DNA of 64,000 nt from Vitellaria paradoxa. Taxonomy: Eukaryota; Streptophyta; Magnoliopsida; Ericales; Sapotaceae. Below are positions 25,138 through 37,746 of the stretch, one piece after another (the first letter of the stretch is position 1; the number at the start of each line of letters is the position of its first letter). The stretch is taken from positions 19,150,805 to 19,214,804 of the forward strand of contig CM034236.1 in NCBI GenBank assembly GCA_019916065.1, read 5' to 3'. Below the pieces are notes generated by a model. That model was given only the letters and a program-made list of their open reading frames with translations, was not told the origin of the DNA and ran no database searches. The translations under genes and the position numbers were made by a program.

Positions 25138-27026
25138 CTCTGTGTACTAAGCTTCTTTTTTACTATTTAAGAATCTTTAAGGAAACAGTGGTTTGGGAAC
25201 ATATTCGTTTGATGTATTCTTCAGCTTTTTATTTTCTTCTTTCTCTCTTTCTTCTTCCATAGCTTGTTCATGCGTTTCCTTGTCTTCTATTGGATTTATT
25301 TATTTATCCATTGCTATTTGATCTTTTACTGTACACTTAGGTTCTAACTCTTCCTTGGGTTTAGCTACCCTGGGGTGAATGGTTTTATCTATAACTTTAG
25401 CATTCCTAAGCGTCATGATAGCTTAGACTTGCTCATGATTAGTTTAAGGACTAGAAGATCCTTTGCTTGATTTGCTTAAGCTATTAGATTTGGTTGTGGT
25501 TAAGCAGATAGCTGACCTTTAGGTTGAGTGCTCAATGCTTGAGTTATAATAGTCAGCCAACTTTTTATGTTGTTCATAACTCGGTTGTTTTGGGCCCACA
25601 ATGTTGACTGTGTTGAACGTTTATTTAGAGGTAAATATGTATTTTGTGATTTTCCCAAATTCTAAGGTTGTCTTGAGGTAGACAGTAGAGCTTAGGGTAT
25701 GGGTGGAGGTGGAGTAGCATGATATTATTGAGGCATTAATGCTCTATCATTCCTCCATCCAAAATTAGGGTTCCTCCAACTTGGATTGTAAGTTTCAAAA
25801 TAGGGGTTTCCTCAATTTATTCCCCGATATAGTGGACAGAATTGGTTTATAGCATTAACAAGAAGTTCATAGGATTGCTGCATTTGTACTGTTTTTTTCC
25901 ACAATGGTATGGTTGGATAGTGGTAAGTTCTATGTGATTGACTATCGCATGTAAGGGAATAGACATTTGCCATAGGCTATTTGATGACAAATGTTCCTTT
26001 CTTGATCTTCAATGTTTCAATCTCTTTTTAAAGTTGCAATCTTTGCTTTGAGACTATCATTTTCTTTCAATTGATGTACTCTTTTAGGCGTATTACTTGT
26101 AGTTTGACTGTGCTTTACTCTTGTAGTATCTCAAGTTTGTGTATTTTTAGCTAAAAAGTTGAAAATTTTATATGCTTATTTAGGAGTTTTGTCATAGAAT
26201 TGCCCATTACACATGATTTCCACAAACTGCTTGAGTTGTGTCGTTAATGATCCAAAGAAAATACTCGCAAAATGTCACGTCTCGAATTCGTGGTGAGGGC
26301 ATGAATGCAGTAAGTTTTTAAACCTCTCCCAGCATTGATAGAAGCTTTCAGTTGGCTGAGGAGCAAAATTCAAGATTTGATGCTGAATAGTATCGGTTCT
26401 ATTTGGTGGGAAGAATTTCTTTAAGAATTTTTCTTGCATCTCATCTCATAAGTGAATGGAATTCAGTTGCAATGGGATAGTTTTGATCCCTAAAAGTCAC
26501 ACAAATATTCCTAGATCGAGTTAGATGCTCATAAGGGTTTTCAGATTCCATACCATAAAAGGTTGGAAGGAGTTGGATCATCCCAGGCTTGAAGTTAAAG
26601 GGTCTTTATTTGTCAGCCCATACTATACAGGATTCATGTGTAAGTCTGTCCTGTTGAAGATAATCCCTCATTGACCTCATAGGAGGTGCCTAAGGTTAAC
26701 CATTAGGACCTTGTTGTTAGCTTACACCTCCACGTGCAAGATTAGATATTTCAAGTGTAAAAGGGTTTTGAATATTCACTCAAGGGTCAGATGGTTCAAA
26801 AAGTGGATTGAGAATATTGGTACATTGAAGTCTACCTAATTCCCCTTGAATCCAGGTGCTCATATATAGGAAAGTGGATACTAGAGAATGGCATGTAGAC
26901 AGTACCTGTTGGCGTCTAGATGACAATACACAGTATTAAAGAAATAAAATACACATTTAAAAAAAAAAAAAGGAAACAAGAATCACTTTAACCTCGATTA
27001 TCCTAGAAAACAAGAAAATTTTGGCT
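25138..27026 (-). pseudogene. Element B gag region, heavily decayed
   Basis: No long frame survives. Minus-strand pieces around 26200-26420 still resemble gag (a QQILNFAPQPTESFYQCWERFKNLL-like segment, a CPHH stretch, MCNGQFYDKTP), matching the element E gag in order. Stops are frequent. Confidence 0.6.
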
Positions 27027-27044
27027 TCCCAGGCAATAGTACCA
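27027..27044 (-). other. Element B primer binding site, degenerate
   Basis: Thirteen of eighteen bases match the tRNA-Asp site of A and E. It lies next to the LTR. Confidence 0.65.
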
Positions 27045-27052
27045 AAAAAACT

Positions 27053-28900
27053 TGACTACTCCAAATAATTACTATTAAAATACCTCCCAAGTGTAAGAGG
27101 GTACAGTGTAGTTTAATCCCAGTGAGAGTAGGTAACAAATTTTCAAGGAAGCTAGTGTTTCCAAAATCGAAGTTTTCTAAGTTCAGCTATTCTAAGTTTC
27201 TAAATGCAGAAAGGTAAATTTGATTTAAATGACGGGGTTTTGATGACTAATCCTAAAAGTTATCAAATAGCAATTAAAGTAAGCACCTTAACTATAAAAT
27301 TCCCAGTATTAGAATGAACTAAAGAGCAAGTCCTCAAATTAATTCTACTTTAAATAACAAACTAGTAAATTTTAAACCAAATTAAACTAAAGTAAAGTAA
27401 TAAAATATAAAGTTTTGAATGAATGATAAACAACTTGATTCAACTTACAAATCTGGTTAGGTTAATTATTTTCAAATTAAATGCAAATTTTATCTTAGTT
27501 TAAGGTTCACGTTTCAGAAAAATAAATCGGAAGATATTAGCATTAGATTAAATTTTTCCAAAGCTCAGTTTTGAATTCACATTTAGGAAAGAAAAATTGG
27601 AAAGATATTCTTATTAATTCGTCTTTGGTCCAAACTTGATTTGTTTGATTTCAAAAACATGTAACCATTATAATCATATTATAGCATCAGGGATTTTAAG
27701 AAAATATGATCAATATTATATGTTTTTGAAAGCTTTTGAATCAAATGAAATCAATTCAGAAAATAGAAACCCTAAAATGCAAGATTAACTTTGCATGTAA
27801 GGTTTGTATGGCATTTAGTTGTCAAATAATAACCTACCCATGAAAATATGATCAATATTATATGTTTTTGAAAGCTTTTGAATCAAATGAAATCAATTCA
27901 GAAAATAGAAACCCTAAAATGCAAGATTAACTTTGCATGTAAGGTTTGTATGGCATTTAGTTGTCAAATAATAACCTACCCATGAAAATATGATCAATAT
28001 TATATGTTTTTGAAAGCTTTTGAATCAAATGAAATCAATTCAGAAAATAGAAACCCTAAAATGCAAGATTAACTTTGCATGTAAGGTTTGTATGGCATTT
28101 AGTTGTCAAATAATAACCTACCCATCATTGATGGGTTGAATCAAGAATAAAAATCTAGCCTAGCATTATCATAAACAACCAAACACAATGAAAAGAAAAG
28201 AATAATGGAAAATAAAAAAAAAATGCATTAAGAAGAACCTGAAACTTTATTACTTTTGTAGAATGTCTGATGAACAAACGTTCGATCCAATGCGTGAAAG
28301 CATAAAACAATATACGAAAAGGTATAAAAACTAAGCCTTAGGCTATGAGAATTGAATATGAACAGCTATCCCAAGTCTAAATAATAAAACCATGTATATA
28401 CAGTAAAACCCTAAACTGAAACAGAAAACACGAGTTAATTCTGGACCACTGCGTCTGAATGGTAAACTGACATCTAGACGACAAAAATAAAAAACCAAAC
28501 TTAAAAATCTAAAAATTTTTTAAGTGTAAAAACTTCTTTGCTATCAGAAAATGGTGTTCGGACACCAGATTCCAGTCCGGACGGCAAAGCCAAATTTTAG
28601 ATTTCTCTGATATTTTCTTCAGTTTCTTCTATAGCTGCTTTGCTACTATATGGGCTGAATGTCTGCGTGTCCGAACTTGAATGGTGGAGAAACTTTCATC
28701 CTTTTTATCCTTTTCATCCTTTTTATCCTTTTCATCCTTGATAATCTTACTATTTTTTATTGTTTCTCTGCATTTTAAAGATAAAAACCATTAGAATTCA
28801 AAAAAAAAAAAAAGTAAAATCTCTCCTAATTAATTAATGAATGCATGTTTTATGACTTAATTTGAGGTTTGTAAATTACACTTTTTTTCAAGTGTAATCA
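27053..28900 (-). repeat. Element B 5' LTR
   Basis: TGACTACTCC at the left, CAAGTGTAATCA at the right, both clearly related to the ends of the element A LTR. The body is diverged and contains a recent 142-bp triplication and several GTCCGGAC-like words. The partner LTR is missing. Confidence 0.8.
27700..28125. repeat. Three tandem 142-bp units in the element B LTR
   Basis: Units start at 27700, 27842 and 27984 and look identical base for base, although the LTR around them is old. Confidence 0.95.
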
Positions 28901-29632
28901 CTCTCAATTATCCTGAGCTAGATATTTTTCTCAATTATCTTGAACTGGACTTCATTAATCTTTCTCAACTATCCCGAGGTAAATTTCATCGGGTTCATGG
29001 GTTCGAGTTGTACCTCTAAGGAACTATTTCCATTAGACTAATATTTTGTTACAATGTTATATACTTCCATTGTCAACATTTTTCAATCTTTGTGCATATA
29101 TTGTTGCTATCAATGTTGTTAAAATCTTGATTTAAATCTTAAAATCTTACGATTTTACGATATTAGAGTGAGAAAATTTGTTCGATCTTATGTAAAATCT
29201 AAATAGAGGTAAAATAAGTAAAATCTCGATTTTGGAATGTAAAATCAGTAAAATCTCAATTTTATAAGTAATTTTATTGATTTTAGAAATTAAGTAATTT
29301 TTGTATAATTTTGTCAAATAAATTAGATTTCTATAATTTTTTTTCAAGTGATATACCACAATTGCTTCACATGTTACTCTTCATTTTTTTTTTTGTAATT
29401 CTATAAACTATTATTTTTTATACTACACTAGTTGAGGACCATGTGTTTTGTTCCACTAAATTAACTATCATAAATTAAATGTAGTAGATAGGGTGGAAAT
29501 GAAGAGACCTATAGTAAAATATTGCAGATATATTTCAACACCTACAAAAAATTAAGACAAAATAAAGTCAGTATCTTAATATCAATTGTATAGGTCACAC
29601 TAAACACTTTGAAAGTCTCAACTATGCAGTTG
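28901..29632. other. Spacer between element B and element E
   Basis: AT-rich. Near 28905-28980 three related units of the type CTCAATTATC occur. From 29115 an AAAATC-rich segment starts with GTTGTTAAAATC, whose inverse is found at 44975-44986 beyond element E. No gene. Confidence 0.5.
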
Positions 29633-31164
29633 TGTGATTGGGCTTGAGTTGTTACACATTTGTTTACTTAAATACACTTTTATACATGACATAATTGATA
29701 TAAGACAGGTGTTTTGTGCAGAATTTATCCACATCTTTAGAATATGGAACATGTGTTGAATTGTGCCATAAAGAGAAGCAATTTGAGCTAAATTAAGAAT
29801 GCAAAGAAGGAGATGCTAAAGCACATCTGTTGAAATGGATTTGTTGAGTAAAGTCATGGGAGCAGAAGAAGAATTTCCAGTTGCTGAACAAGTCGAATTC
29901 TGGAAGGAGGAGAACATTCGAATATAGTGCCAAAGCATTCGAATGCTGTCAAAAAGAGTTCAGAGAATTTCTGGAGGAAATGCATATTCGAATACAGCCA
30001 AGCAGTATTCGAATACGAGGACCGTTGGCAGAAAACAGACTCCACGTGGTTTTACAGATTCGGGGAGGGGATTGCAATCTGGAGGAGAGAGAAAGACTGG
30101 GGAATGATGGCATCACACGACCCACACCCACGAGGACAGAACATTCGGTTAGAAGAGAGAGAAGCAAGAGGAAAGAGAGAGAGCAGCGAGGGTAGCGAAA
30201 GAGGAACTTCATCTTCTTCCTTCTTCATTCTCTGATTTTGGATTCTGCAATTTTTGTTTTCAAATCTGATTTTCATTTTCAAATTATTGTAATTAGATTT
30301 GAATTCTACAGCACATTTTAATTTCATTCTTGTAATTAGATTTCAATTGGAGTCAAAGAGAGAATTACATATTTTTTTTCAGCTTTGAAGTTCATGTCTC
30401 TGTTCTTCATTTTTGTTCTTCATTTTCTTAAGATGATCGGCTAGTTCTTCTTGGGCTAAGGTAAGGATAATGACCTGTCCAATGATTTCCAAGATGCCGT
30501 TCTTAATGGATTAATTTTGAGTTCTTGGGTTATCAATCTTAGTTGTATCTTGTTACTCTTGAAATCAATGGTTCAATGTCCAATTAACATTTGTTTACAT
30601 ATTCTATCAATGAGTTCATAGAAGTTGCTGAATTCAGAACTCTTATTGCAAATATGTATGGGAGTTGCTAGAGTTAGATCTTCTATAGTTTTCATGATAG
30701 CTTATGCACATCACTTGTTTGATCCATGGCTTGTATCATTTGAAATAAATTTTCTCTAAACATTAGAGCAACTAAAATTGATGATCTATTCACTCTTGGT
30801 ATTTTGAGATTGATTTGGATAGGCATTGGAATTGCCTTGCCCATCTTTTTAATATCAAGTTTTAGTTAAGTTTAGTTTTCATTTCAAAATCCATTACCAA
30901 AGCATCAAAAATTCCAAACCAGATTTTCAATTATATTTACCATTTATGTGAGCCATGTTTTGCCTCTTTAATCCACTTGATTCAAACATGATTTTGCTCC
31001 TTAGATCCCTGTGGATATGACCTGGTTCTTACCGGTTAATTGTGCTACAATGAAACCTTGCACTTGGGGGAGTTTGTCTTGATTTTCCTTACTCAACACT
31101 TTAGAAATCTGAATTTGCATTTTTATTTACATTTGAGAGTGAGGTAATTGAGCAAAAACAAGCA
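29633..31164 (+). repeat. Element E 5' LTR
   Basis: Starts TGTGATTGGGC and ends AACAAGCA. ORFs on both strands at 29854-30327 lie wholly inside it and recur in the other LTR, so they are not genes. It carries four ATTCGAAT palindromes. Confidence 0.93.
29916..30014. repeat. Two pairs of ATTCGAAT palindromes in the element E LTR
   Basis: ATTCGAAT starts at 29916, 29937, 29986 and 30007. Both pairs have a 21-bp start-to-start spacing. In two cases the palindrome is longer (GCATTCGAATGC, GTATTCGAATAC). The 3' LTR has the same four at 43094, 43115, 43164 and 43185. Confidence 0.95.
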
Positions 31165-31170
31165 CAATTT

Positions 31171-31188
31171 TGGCGCCGTTGCCGGGGA
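31171..31188 (+). other. Element E primer binding site, tRNA-Asp
   Basis: TGGCGCCGTTGCCGGGGA, six bases after the LTR, complementary to the 3' end of tRNA-Asp. Confidence 0.93.
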
Positions 31189-31842
31189 TCTTTGACAAGC
31201 AATGGTGTTTTGAACTCTTGGAGCAAGGATTGGCAACATTACTCACCACCATCTTCAACAACAAAGCTACTCAAGGCATTGGGTAATTTTGTTCCATTCT
31301 TATTTCTACCTCTAGTTTCATTTTTATAGGTTTTAGTTTTTAGTTTTTAGTGTTTAAATTGTAGTTTCTGATTTTGAAAAGAAAAAAAAATCTGAGTTAC
31401 TATTTTATTTTGTTTTGAATATCTAAATTTCTGAGTTGTTGGTTTTCCTTGCTGAAATTTGATTGCTGGAAGTTTGATATTCAAATCTGCTGCATGAGAT
31501 ATTTGAATGCCTGAGTTTGTCTCTGAAATTCTGATCTGTTTTGCTGCTAAGTTTTGAACCAAGTTGCTGAATCTGATGTCTGCAATCTGTTTTCTGAATT
31601 TCTGATTCGAATCTGTTGCATCTAATATTCAAATTGCTGCATCTTGTCTCTGAAAAATCTGATTTCATTGGCTGAAATTCATCTTTGAATTATTGTTTGA
31701 CTTGCTGGAAATTTGCATGGAATTGCTGCATATTCTGCTGCAAGTTGTTAGGGAAGAGCTCTGATTTCTCTTTGTGAATTGGTGATTTAATTGTGAAGTT
31801 TTAAGGTTTTGTGAGTGTCATTTTGAAGCTGAATTTTTGTGC
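31189..31842 (+). other. Element E leader between primer site and gag
   Basis: Untranslated, with many short related phrases (CTGAATT, TTGCTG, ATTTGAA) that look like degenerate internal repetition. No ORF of note. Confidence 0.6.
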
Positions 31843-33213
31843 ATGTTGTTAAGGTCTGGTCGAATTATTGGGAAAAATTCTGATTTGCATTCACCATCAT
31901 CTCTAGCTGAATTAATTGAACTTGCTACATCTTACACATCATCTGAATCATCTGTGCACATGGATCCACCACCACCTGTTTTACCGGAAGGAAGTGAACT
32001 TGGAGAGAATGATGGAATCAATCAAAATCTTCTTAGACCTCTTAGGGAATATCTTCATCCAGCTAGGCAAACAACTCCCTCATGCATTGTTCTTCCCATT
32101 GGCCATCATAATTTCAATTTTAAACCAGGAACAATTCAGCTTTTGCCAACCTTTCATGGAATGGATTCTGAAAATCCTTACATGCATATGAAGGAATTTG
32201 AGGATGTTTGTGGGACTTGCATGGATAGGAATACAAATGAGGACATGGTTAGGCTTAAGTTGTTTCCATTTTCATTGAAAGATAAAGCAAAGATGTGGTT
32301 GAACTCATTGGAGCCTAGATCAATTGGAACTTGGAGGGACATGCAAACAAAGTTTTTGAAGAAGTATTTTCCAGCCAATAGGACAGTAATACTTCAACAA
32401 CAAATCATGAATTTTGTATGCAAGCCTAATGAAACATTTGCACATGCATGGGATAGGTTTAGAGAATTGTTGCAAGCATGTCCACATCATGGGTTTGAGT
32501 CTTGGAGAATTGTTAACTTTTTTCATAATGCATTAACTCCAAACTTGAAAATGCTGGTTGCAACAATGTGCAATGGTGAGTTCTATGATAAGACAGCTGA
32601 AGAAGCCTTGCATTTCTTTGATTCATTGGCTGAAAATACTAAACAATGGGAGGTAGTTTCTCCATTTTCTGAGTTTTCTGACAGCATAGGTGCAAGAGGA
32701 AAGTTTCATCTCAGTGACACTGATGATCTTGGTGCTCGATTGGCTGCATTGTCAAAGAAAGTGGAGTTGATGGAGCAAGAGAAGCAAGGATTGAAGAAAA
32801 AGGAAGTTAACTGTGTGTTGTGTGAAACTTCGGATCACAAGACAGACGATTGTCCTACACTCCCAGCTTTTAAAGAAGTTCTTTATGGTCAAGTAAATCC
32901 CCCACCAGCTGCAAGAAATTACAACTCAAACCAGGGGGTGAACAACTTTGCTTCAGGAAATCAGCCATATTCGAATGCTTACAATGCTGGATATAGAGGC
33001 CATTCGAATACATTCTGGAGAGCTGAGGCACAACACCAGCAGCAGCAGCAACCTCAACAACCTTTTCCACCTCAACCATTTCATTCCCAGCCTTATCAAC
33101 CTCAGCAGAACACAAACTCTTACCAGCCACCTCACAAAAGATCATTGGAAGACACCTTGCAACAATTCATGCAAGGACAAATTGGAACCAACAACCAAAA
33201 TTCAAAGTTCTAA
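31843..33213 (+). CDS. Element E gag polyprotein
   Basis: Structural protein that packages the retrotransposon RNA in cytoplasmic virus-like particles. The first ATG is at 31843 (MLLRSGRIIG), giving 456 residues. A retrotransposon gag domain spans about residues 100-270 (FHGMDSENPYMHMKEFE, MWLNSLEP, FLKKYFP, ETFAHAWDRFRELL, FHNALTP blocks). A short coiled segment (LAALSKKVELMEQEK) precedes a zinc knuckle of the form CX2CX4HX4C at about residue 324-337. The C-terminal end is Gln/Pro-rich. It stops at TAA 33211-33213. The pol frame follows in the same reading frame 18 bases later, so the TAA alone separates them; whether it is a mutation or a real stop cannot be decided here. Confidence 0.9.
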   Translation: MLLRSGRIIGKNSDLHSPSSLAELIELATSYTSSESSVHMDPPPPVLPEGSELGENDGINQNLLRPLREYLHPARQTTPSCIVLPIGHHNFNFKPGTIQLLPTFHGMDSENPYMHMKEFEDVCGTCMDRNTNEDMVRLKLFPFSLKDKAKMWLNSLEPRSIGTWRDMQTKFLKKYFPANRTVILQQQIMNFVCKPNETFAHAWDRFRELLQACPHHGFESWRIVNFFHNALTPNLKMLVATMCNGEFYDKTAEEALHFFDSLAENTKQWEVVSPFSEFSDSIGARGKFHLSDTDDLGARLAALSKKVELMEQEKQGLKKKEVNCVLCETSDHKTDDCPTLPAFKEVLYGQVNPPPAARNYNSNQGVNNFASGNQPYSNAYNAGYRGHSNTFWRAEAQHQQQQQPQQPFPPQPFHSQPYQPQQNTNSYQPPHKRSLEDTLQQFMQGQIGTNNQNSKF

Positions 33214-33231
33214 GATCAAACTAATAGGGCT

Positions 33232-36200
33232 ATGGAAGACATTCGGAGTCAATTGTCAAAACTCACTCAAGCCTTAACTTTGAGAGAAACAGGAAAGCTT
33301 CCATCTCAGCCCAAACCAAATCCCACTGGGCAAGTGCACTTCAGTGAATCATCTTCTTCAAGTGCAAATGAGAATTTGGAACATGTGCAAGCTATTTCAA
33401 CATTGAGAAGTGGGAAACAGATCTTGAAACCAGATTATATTCCAATTGAAGAGGCAAATGAGCAAAATATGTTGGAAGATGAGGAAGAAATTCAGCACAA
33501 AAACAGCAGCAGCAACAAAGCAATTGAACAACAGCTGCTCACCAAAACAGAAGCTAAATTGCAGCAAAAGCAGCTGTTAAAAGAGCAAAAACAGCAGCTG
33601 CACAGTAGACAAGAAATTGAGGAACAGCAACAAATTGAACAAAATCTGCACAACAGGACAGAAAATGAACAGAAACAAAATTTGGACAGCATAGGAAAAG
33701 CTACACAGAAACAGCAGCTGAACAACTTTGAGCAGAATAGCAAAATTCAGAAGCAAGATCAGGTAAATTCTGAGAATGCAATTGAGTTTTCTGAAAATAA
33801 AACCAAGGATTTTGATAAAAACCAGCTGGATAAGAGTGAAAAAATTTCTGGAAAAGAGAAGATTTCAAAAGAAAACCAGCTGGACAGCCCTGATTTCATT
33901 CCAAAAATTCCTTTTCCTCAAAGATTGAACAAAGGAAAGAAAGAAAATCTGAATTCTGAAATTTATGAGCTTTTCAAACAAGTCAGAATAAACATTCCTT
34001 TGCTTGATGCCATTAAACAAAATCCATCTTATGGAAAGTTTTTGAAAGATTTGTGCACTGTCAAAAGGAGAATGAATGTCAAAGAGAGGGCATTTTTAAC
34101 TGAACAAGTGAGCTCAATTTTGCAATTCAAAACCCCTCCAAAATATAAAGATCCAGGGTGTCCTACAATTGCATGCATCATTGGGGAAAAGAGGGTAGAT
34201 AGAGCTTTGTTGGATTTGGGAGCAAGTGTCAATCTTTTGCCATTTTCTGTGTACCAACAACTTGGATTAGGTGAGCTTAGACCTACTAGGGTGACACTTC
34301 AATTAGCAGATAGGTCAGTCAAAGTCCCTAGAGGTATTGTGGAGGATGTCCTAATTCAAGTGGAGCATTTTGTCTTCCCAGTAGACTTCATAGTGCTTGA
34401 TACCCAACCAATTCAAGGTCCACAACCAGCTGTCCCAGTCATTCTAGGACGACCATTTTTGGCCACTTCTAATGCTTTGATAAATTGTAGGACTGGAGTC
34501 ATTAAGTTGTCTTTTGGTAACATGACAATTGAAAAGAACATCTTTAATGTGACCAAACAACCAAGTGACCATGAGGAGATAGAAGAAGTGGATTTTATTC
34601 AAATAGCCATACAAGAGCACTTTGATAGAGAGTACTTAGATGACCCACTGGAGAGAGCTTTAGTGAACAGTGACCAAGTAGATTTCCTAGATGATTGTGA
34701 CTTGGAAAATATTGGTGGAGGAGAATGTGAGGAAATGAAAGAATCAATGATGTTAGTGAATCAGTGGAGGCCCACTTTTGAGTCTTTAGAGCTGCCAACA
34801 GTCAAATCTCAGCCATCTTTTGAGAAGCCACCCATACCCGAGAGAAAGCTTTTACCTAGTGAGCTGAAATATGTGTTTTTGGGTGAGGGAGAGTCCTATC
34901 CAGCTGTTATTTCTTCTCAGCTGAGCCTGGACCAGGAAAGAAAGCTTGTTGAGGTCTTGAGAAAACATAAAAGAGCCTTGGGCTGGACCATAGCAGACCT
35001 GCAAGGAATCAGCCCATTGATTTGCACCCATAGGATATTTTTGGAGGAGGATGCCAAACCCATTAGGCAAATGCAAAGGAGACTAAACCCAAACATGAAA
35101 GAAGTGGTTAGGGGAGAGGTAATTAAGCTATTGGATGCTGGAATTATCTACCCTATCTCAGACTCTAAATGGGTTAGTCCAACTCAAGTAGTACCCAAGA
35201 AATCCGGAGTGACTGTGGTGAAAAATGCACAAGATGAGCTAGTTCCAATGTGCATCCAAACAGGATGGCGCATGTGTATAGATTATAGGAAGTTAAATGC
35301 AGTCACAAGGAAGGATCATTTCCCTCTTCCATTCCTAGATCAGGTATTGGAAAGAGTGGCAGGACAGGCATTCTATTGTTTCTTGGATGGATACTCAGGG
35401 TACAATCAAATTGAAATTGCATTAGATGATCAGGAGAAGACCACATTTACTTGCCCATTTGGTACTTTTGCATATAGGCGCATGCCTTTTGGCCTTTGCA
35501 ATGCTCCTGCTACTTTTCAGAGGTGCATGATTAGTTTGTTTAGTGACTTTGTGGAGAAATTTCTTGAAGTATTCATGGATGACTTTTCAGTCTATGGGAG
35601 TGACTTTGATTTGTGTTTGGAGAATTTAGAGAAAGTTTTGGCAAGATGTGAAGAGAAAAACTTGGTGTTGAATTGGGAGAAATGCCATTTTATGGTAACT
35701 CAGGGGATAGTTCTTGGTCACATAGTGTCTTCTAGGGGGATCGAAGTAGATAGAGCAAAAGTGGAGATTATTCAAAAACTTCCTACCCCTAGATGTGTCA
35801 AGGATGTCAGATCATTTTTAGGACATGCAGGTTTCTATAGGAGGTTCATTGCATCATTCAGTGCCATTTCTAGACCTTTGTGCAATCTCCTAGGCCAGGA
35901 TGTTCCTTTTGATTGGACATCAGAATGTCAGGCTTCATTTGATAGACTTAAGGACTTGCTCACTTCAGCTCCCATTATGCAGACACCAGATTGGACTTTA
36001 CCTTTTGAGATCATGTGTGATGCTAGTGATAGTGCCATTGGTGCAGTCCTAGGTCAGAGGAGAGAGAGGAAGTCACATGTGCTATACTATGCTAGCAAAT
36101 CCCTTAGTGATGCACAAAAGAACTACACAACTACTGAGAAGGAGTTGCTAGCAGTAGTATATGCATTGGATAAGTTTAGATCATATCTTGTGGGATCTCA

Positions 36201-37746
36201 TGTCATTGTGTTTACTGATCATGCAGCACTTAAGTATCTTTTGACCAAATCTGATGCCAAGCCAAGACTCATTAGGTGGATTCTTTTGCTGCAAGAATTT
36301 GATTTAGAGATTAAAGATAAAAAGGGAGTTGAAAATGTAGTTGCTGACCATCTTTCTAGACTTCCACATCAGGACTTAGCAGCTTTTGAGTCACCTATTA
36401 ATGAGACTTTCCCTGATGAGCAGTTGTTCCATTTAGATTCCTCAGAGACACCATGGTTTGCAGACATAGCCAATTATTTGGTTTCAGGTGTGGTGCCTTC
36501 TCATTGGACCATGTTAGATAAGAAAAAGTTTTTCAGGAATGTGAGGCACTTTTTCTGGGATGACCCTTATTTGTTTAAGTATTGCTCAGATCAAGTCATA
36601 AGGAGATGCATACCCGAGAGTGAAGTACAGAGTGTCATTAGTTTTTGTCATACTCTTGCATGTGGAGGTCATTTTTCAGCTAGGAAGACAGTGGCAAAGA
36701 TTTTACAAAGTGGATTATTTTGGCCTACCATGTTTAGGGATGTGCATGCCTTTTGTGTTGCTTGTGATAGGTGTCAAAGGCTTGGTAAGATCACTAGGAG
36801 AAACATGATGCCACTTCACCCCATTTATGTGCTTGATATCTTTGATTGTTGGGGTATGGATTTTATGGGACCATTTGTGAATTCATTTGGCAATGAGTAT
36901 ATCTTAGTGGCAGTGGATTATGTTTCAAAGTGGGTAGAGGCCATACCAACTAGGACCAATGACCACAAGGTAGTGATAAAATTTTTGAAGGAAAATGTGT
37001 TTTCAAGATTTGGAATGCCAAAGGCCATGATAAGTGATAGAGGAACACATTTTTGCAATAGATATGTTGGTCTATTGATGAGGAAGTATGGGGTTGTGCA
37101 TAAGGTTGGAACATCATATCATCCCCAAACAAGTGGACAAGCCGAGTTGGCCAATAGAGAGATCAAGAGAATCATTGAAAAAACAGTGAATCCCACAAGG
37201 AAAGATTGGTCTTTGAAATTGGTTGATGCACTTTGGGCTTATAGGACTGCCTACAAGACTATCCTAAGCATGTCTCCTTATAGGTTAGTGTATGGAAAAG
37301 CTTGTCATCTTCCTGTGAAACTTGAACACAAGGCCTATTGGGCAGTGAAATACTTCAATGAAAACATCACTGAATCTGGTTGTCAGAGGAAATTGCAACT
37401 AAATGAGCTTGAGGAGATTAGGAATGATGCATATGAGAATGCTAAGATCACCAAGGATAGAGTGAAGAAATGGCATGATACACATATCCTCAAAAGAGAG
37501 TTGTTTGTGGGTCAAAAGGTTTTGTTGTATGACTCAAGGTTACACTTGTTTCCCGGGAAGTTGAAGTCAAGATGGAGTGGTCCATATGTGATTCAGAACA
37601 TCACTGAGTTTGGGGCTGTTGACATTCAAAATCCAACCTCCAAAAATGTTTTTAGAGTGAATGGACAGAGATTGAAAGAGTATCATGAGAATTTTGTTGC
37701 TGAAGTAGAGAGTTGGGATCTTGAAGATCCCCCAAATTCTGTTTGA
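33232..37746 (+). CDS. Element E pol polyprotein: protease, RT, RNase H, integrase
   Basis: About 1504 codons from the ATG at 33232. A Gln/Glu/Asn-rich linker (residues 80-240) leads to an aspartic protease with DLGAS (Asp328). The reverse transcriptase has the catalytic FMDDF (Asp783, Asp784) and [15 protein letters not shown]. RNase H begins at [10 protein letters not shown] (Asp930) and includes [11 protein letters not shown]. Integrase has an H..H..C..C zinc module ([10 protein letters not shown] to CDRCQ) and the core triad Asp1210, Asp1269, Glu1305 with the expected 35-residue spacing; a C-terminal region ends [15 protein letters not shown]. No internal stop or frameshift. It copies the element RNA into DNA and inserts it. 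Initiation is unclear: it may be made only as gag-pol if the TAA at 33211 is bypassed or was once absent. Confidence 0.95.
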   Translation: MEDIRSQLSKLTQALTLRETGKLPSQPKPNPTGQVHFSESSSSSANENLEHVQAISTLRSGKQILKPDYIPIEEANEQNMLEDEEEIQHKNSSSNKAIEQQLLTKTEAKLQQKQLLKEQKQQLHSRQEIEEQQQIEQNLHNRTENEQKQNLDSIGKATQKQQLNNFEQNSKIQKQDQVNSENAIEFSENKTKDFDKNQLDKSEKISGKEKISKENQLDSPDFIPKIPFPQRLNKGKKENLNSEIYELFKQVRINIPLLDAIKQNPSYGKFLKDLCTVKRRMNVKERAFLTEQVSSILQFKTPPKYKDPGCPTIACIIGEKRVDRALLDLGASVNLLPFSVYQQLGLGELRPTRVTLQLADRSVKVPRGIVEDVLIQVEHFVFPVDFIVLDTQPIQGPQPAVPVILGRPFLATSNALINCRTGVIKLSFGNMTIEKNIFNVTKQPSDHEEIEEVDFIQIAIQEHFDREYLDDPLERALVNSDQVDFLDDCDLENIGGGECEEMKESMMLVNQWRPTFESLELPTVKSQPSFEKPPIPERKLLPSELKYVFLGEGESYPAVISSQLSLDQERKLVEVLRKHKRALGWTIADLQGISPLICTHRIFLEEDAKPIRQMQRRLNPNMKEVVRGEVIKLLDAGIIYPISDSKWVSPTQVVPKKSGVTVVKNAQDELVPMCIQTGWRMCIDYRKLNAVTRKDHFPLPFLDQVLERVAGQAFYCFLDGYSGYNQIEIALDDQEKTTFTCPFGTFAYRRMPFGLCNAPATFQRCMISLFSDFVEKFLEVFMDDFSVYGSDFDLCLENLEKVLARCEEKNLVLNWEKCHFMVTQGIVLGHIVSSRGIEVDRAKVEIIQKLPTPRCVKDVRSFLGHAGFYRRFIASFSAISRPLCNLLGQDVPFDWTSECQASFDRLKDLLTSAPIMQTPDWTLPFEIMCDASDSAIGAVLGQRRERKSHVLYYASKSLSDAQKNYTTTEKELLAVVYALDKFRSYLVGSHVIVFTDHAALKYLLTKSDAKPRLIRWILLLQEFDLEIKDKKGVENVVADHLSRLPHQDLAAFESPINETFPDEQLFHLDSSETPWFADIANYLVSGVVPSHWTMLDKKKFFRNVRHFFWDDPYLFKYCSDQVIRRCIPESEVQSVISFCHTLACGGHFSARKTVAKILQSGLFWPTMFRDVHAFCVACDRCQRLGKITRRNMMPLHPIYVLDIFDCWGMDFMGPFVNSFGNEYILVAVDYVSKWVEAIPTRTNDHKVVIKFLKENVFSRFGMPKAMISDRGTHFCNRYVGLLMRKYGVVHKVGTSYHPQTSGQAELANREIKRIIEKTVNPTRKDWSLKLVDALWAYRTAYKTILSMSPYRLVYGKACHLPVKLEHKAYWAVKYFNENITESGCQRKLQLNELEEIRNDAYENAKITKDRVKKWHDTHILKRELFVGQKVLLYDSRLHLFPGKLKSRWSGPYVIQNITEFGAVDIQNPTSKNVFRVNGQRLKEYHENFVAEVESWDLEDPPNSV

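Larger units (their letters stand above)
14211..28900 (-). mobile_element. Element B: decayed Athila-like Ty3/gypsy retrotransposon
   Basis: Minus-strand order from the right: 5' LTR 27053-28900, degenerate tRNA-Asp primer site, decayed gag, protease and reverse transcriptase (25137 to 23235), then after the inserted element A, RNase H and integrase (15457 to 14211). The element is cut within integrase and its 3' LTR is missing. Numerous stops, frameshifts and lost catalytic residues show it is old. It is the host of the young element A. Confidence 0.8.

Noticed and set aside
27700..28125. CRISPR-like spaced repeats
   Set aside because: The 142-bp units are contiguous without spacers, in a plant retrotransposon LTR.
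29854..30327. Overlapping ORFs of 60-104 residues on both strands, repeated at 42993-43505
   Set aside because: They lie entirely within the two LTRs of element E and have no family resemblance.
31171..31188. tRNA gene fragment
   Set aside because: Only the 18 bases complementary to the tRNA-Asp 3' end are present, at the primer site position.
33492..33743. Antisense Cys-rich ORF
   Set aside because: It is the complement of the Gln-rich linker of pol (CAG/CTG codons).
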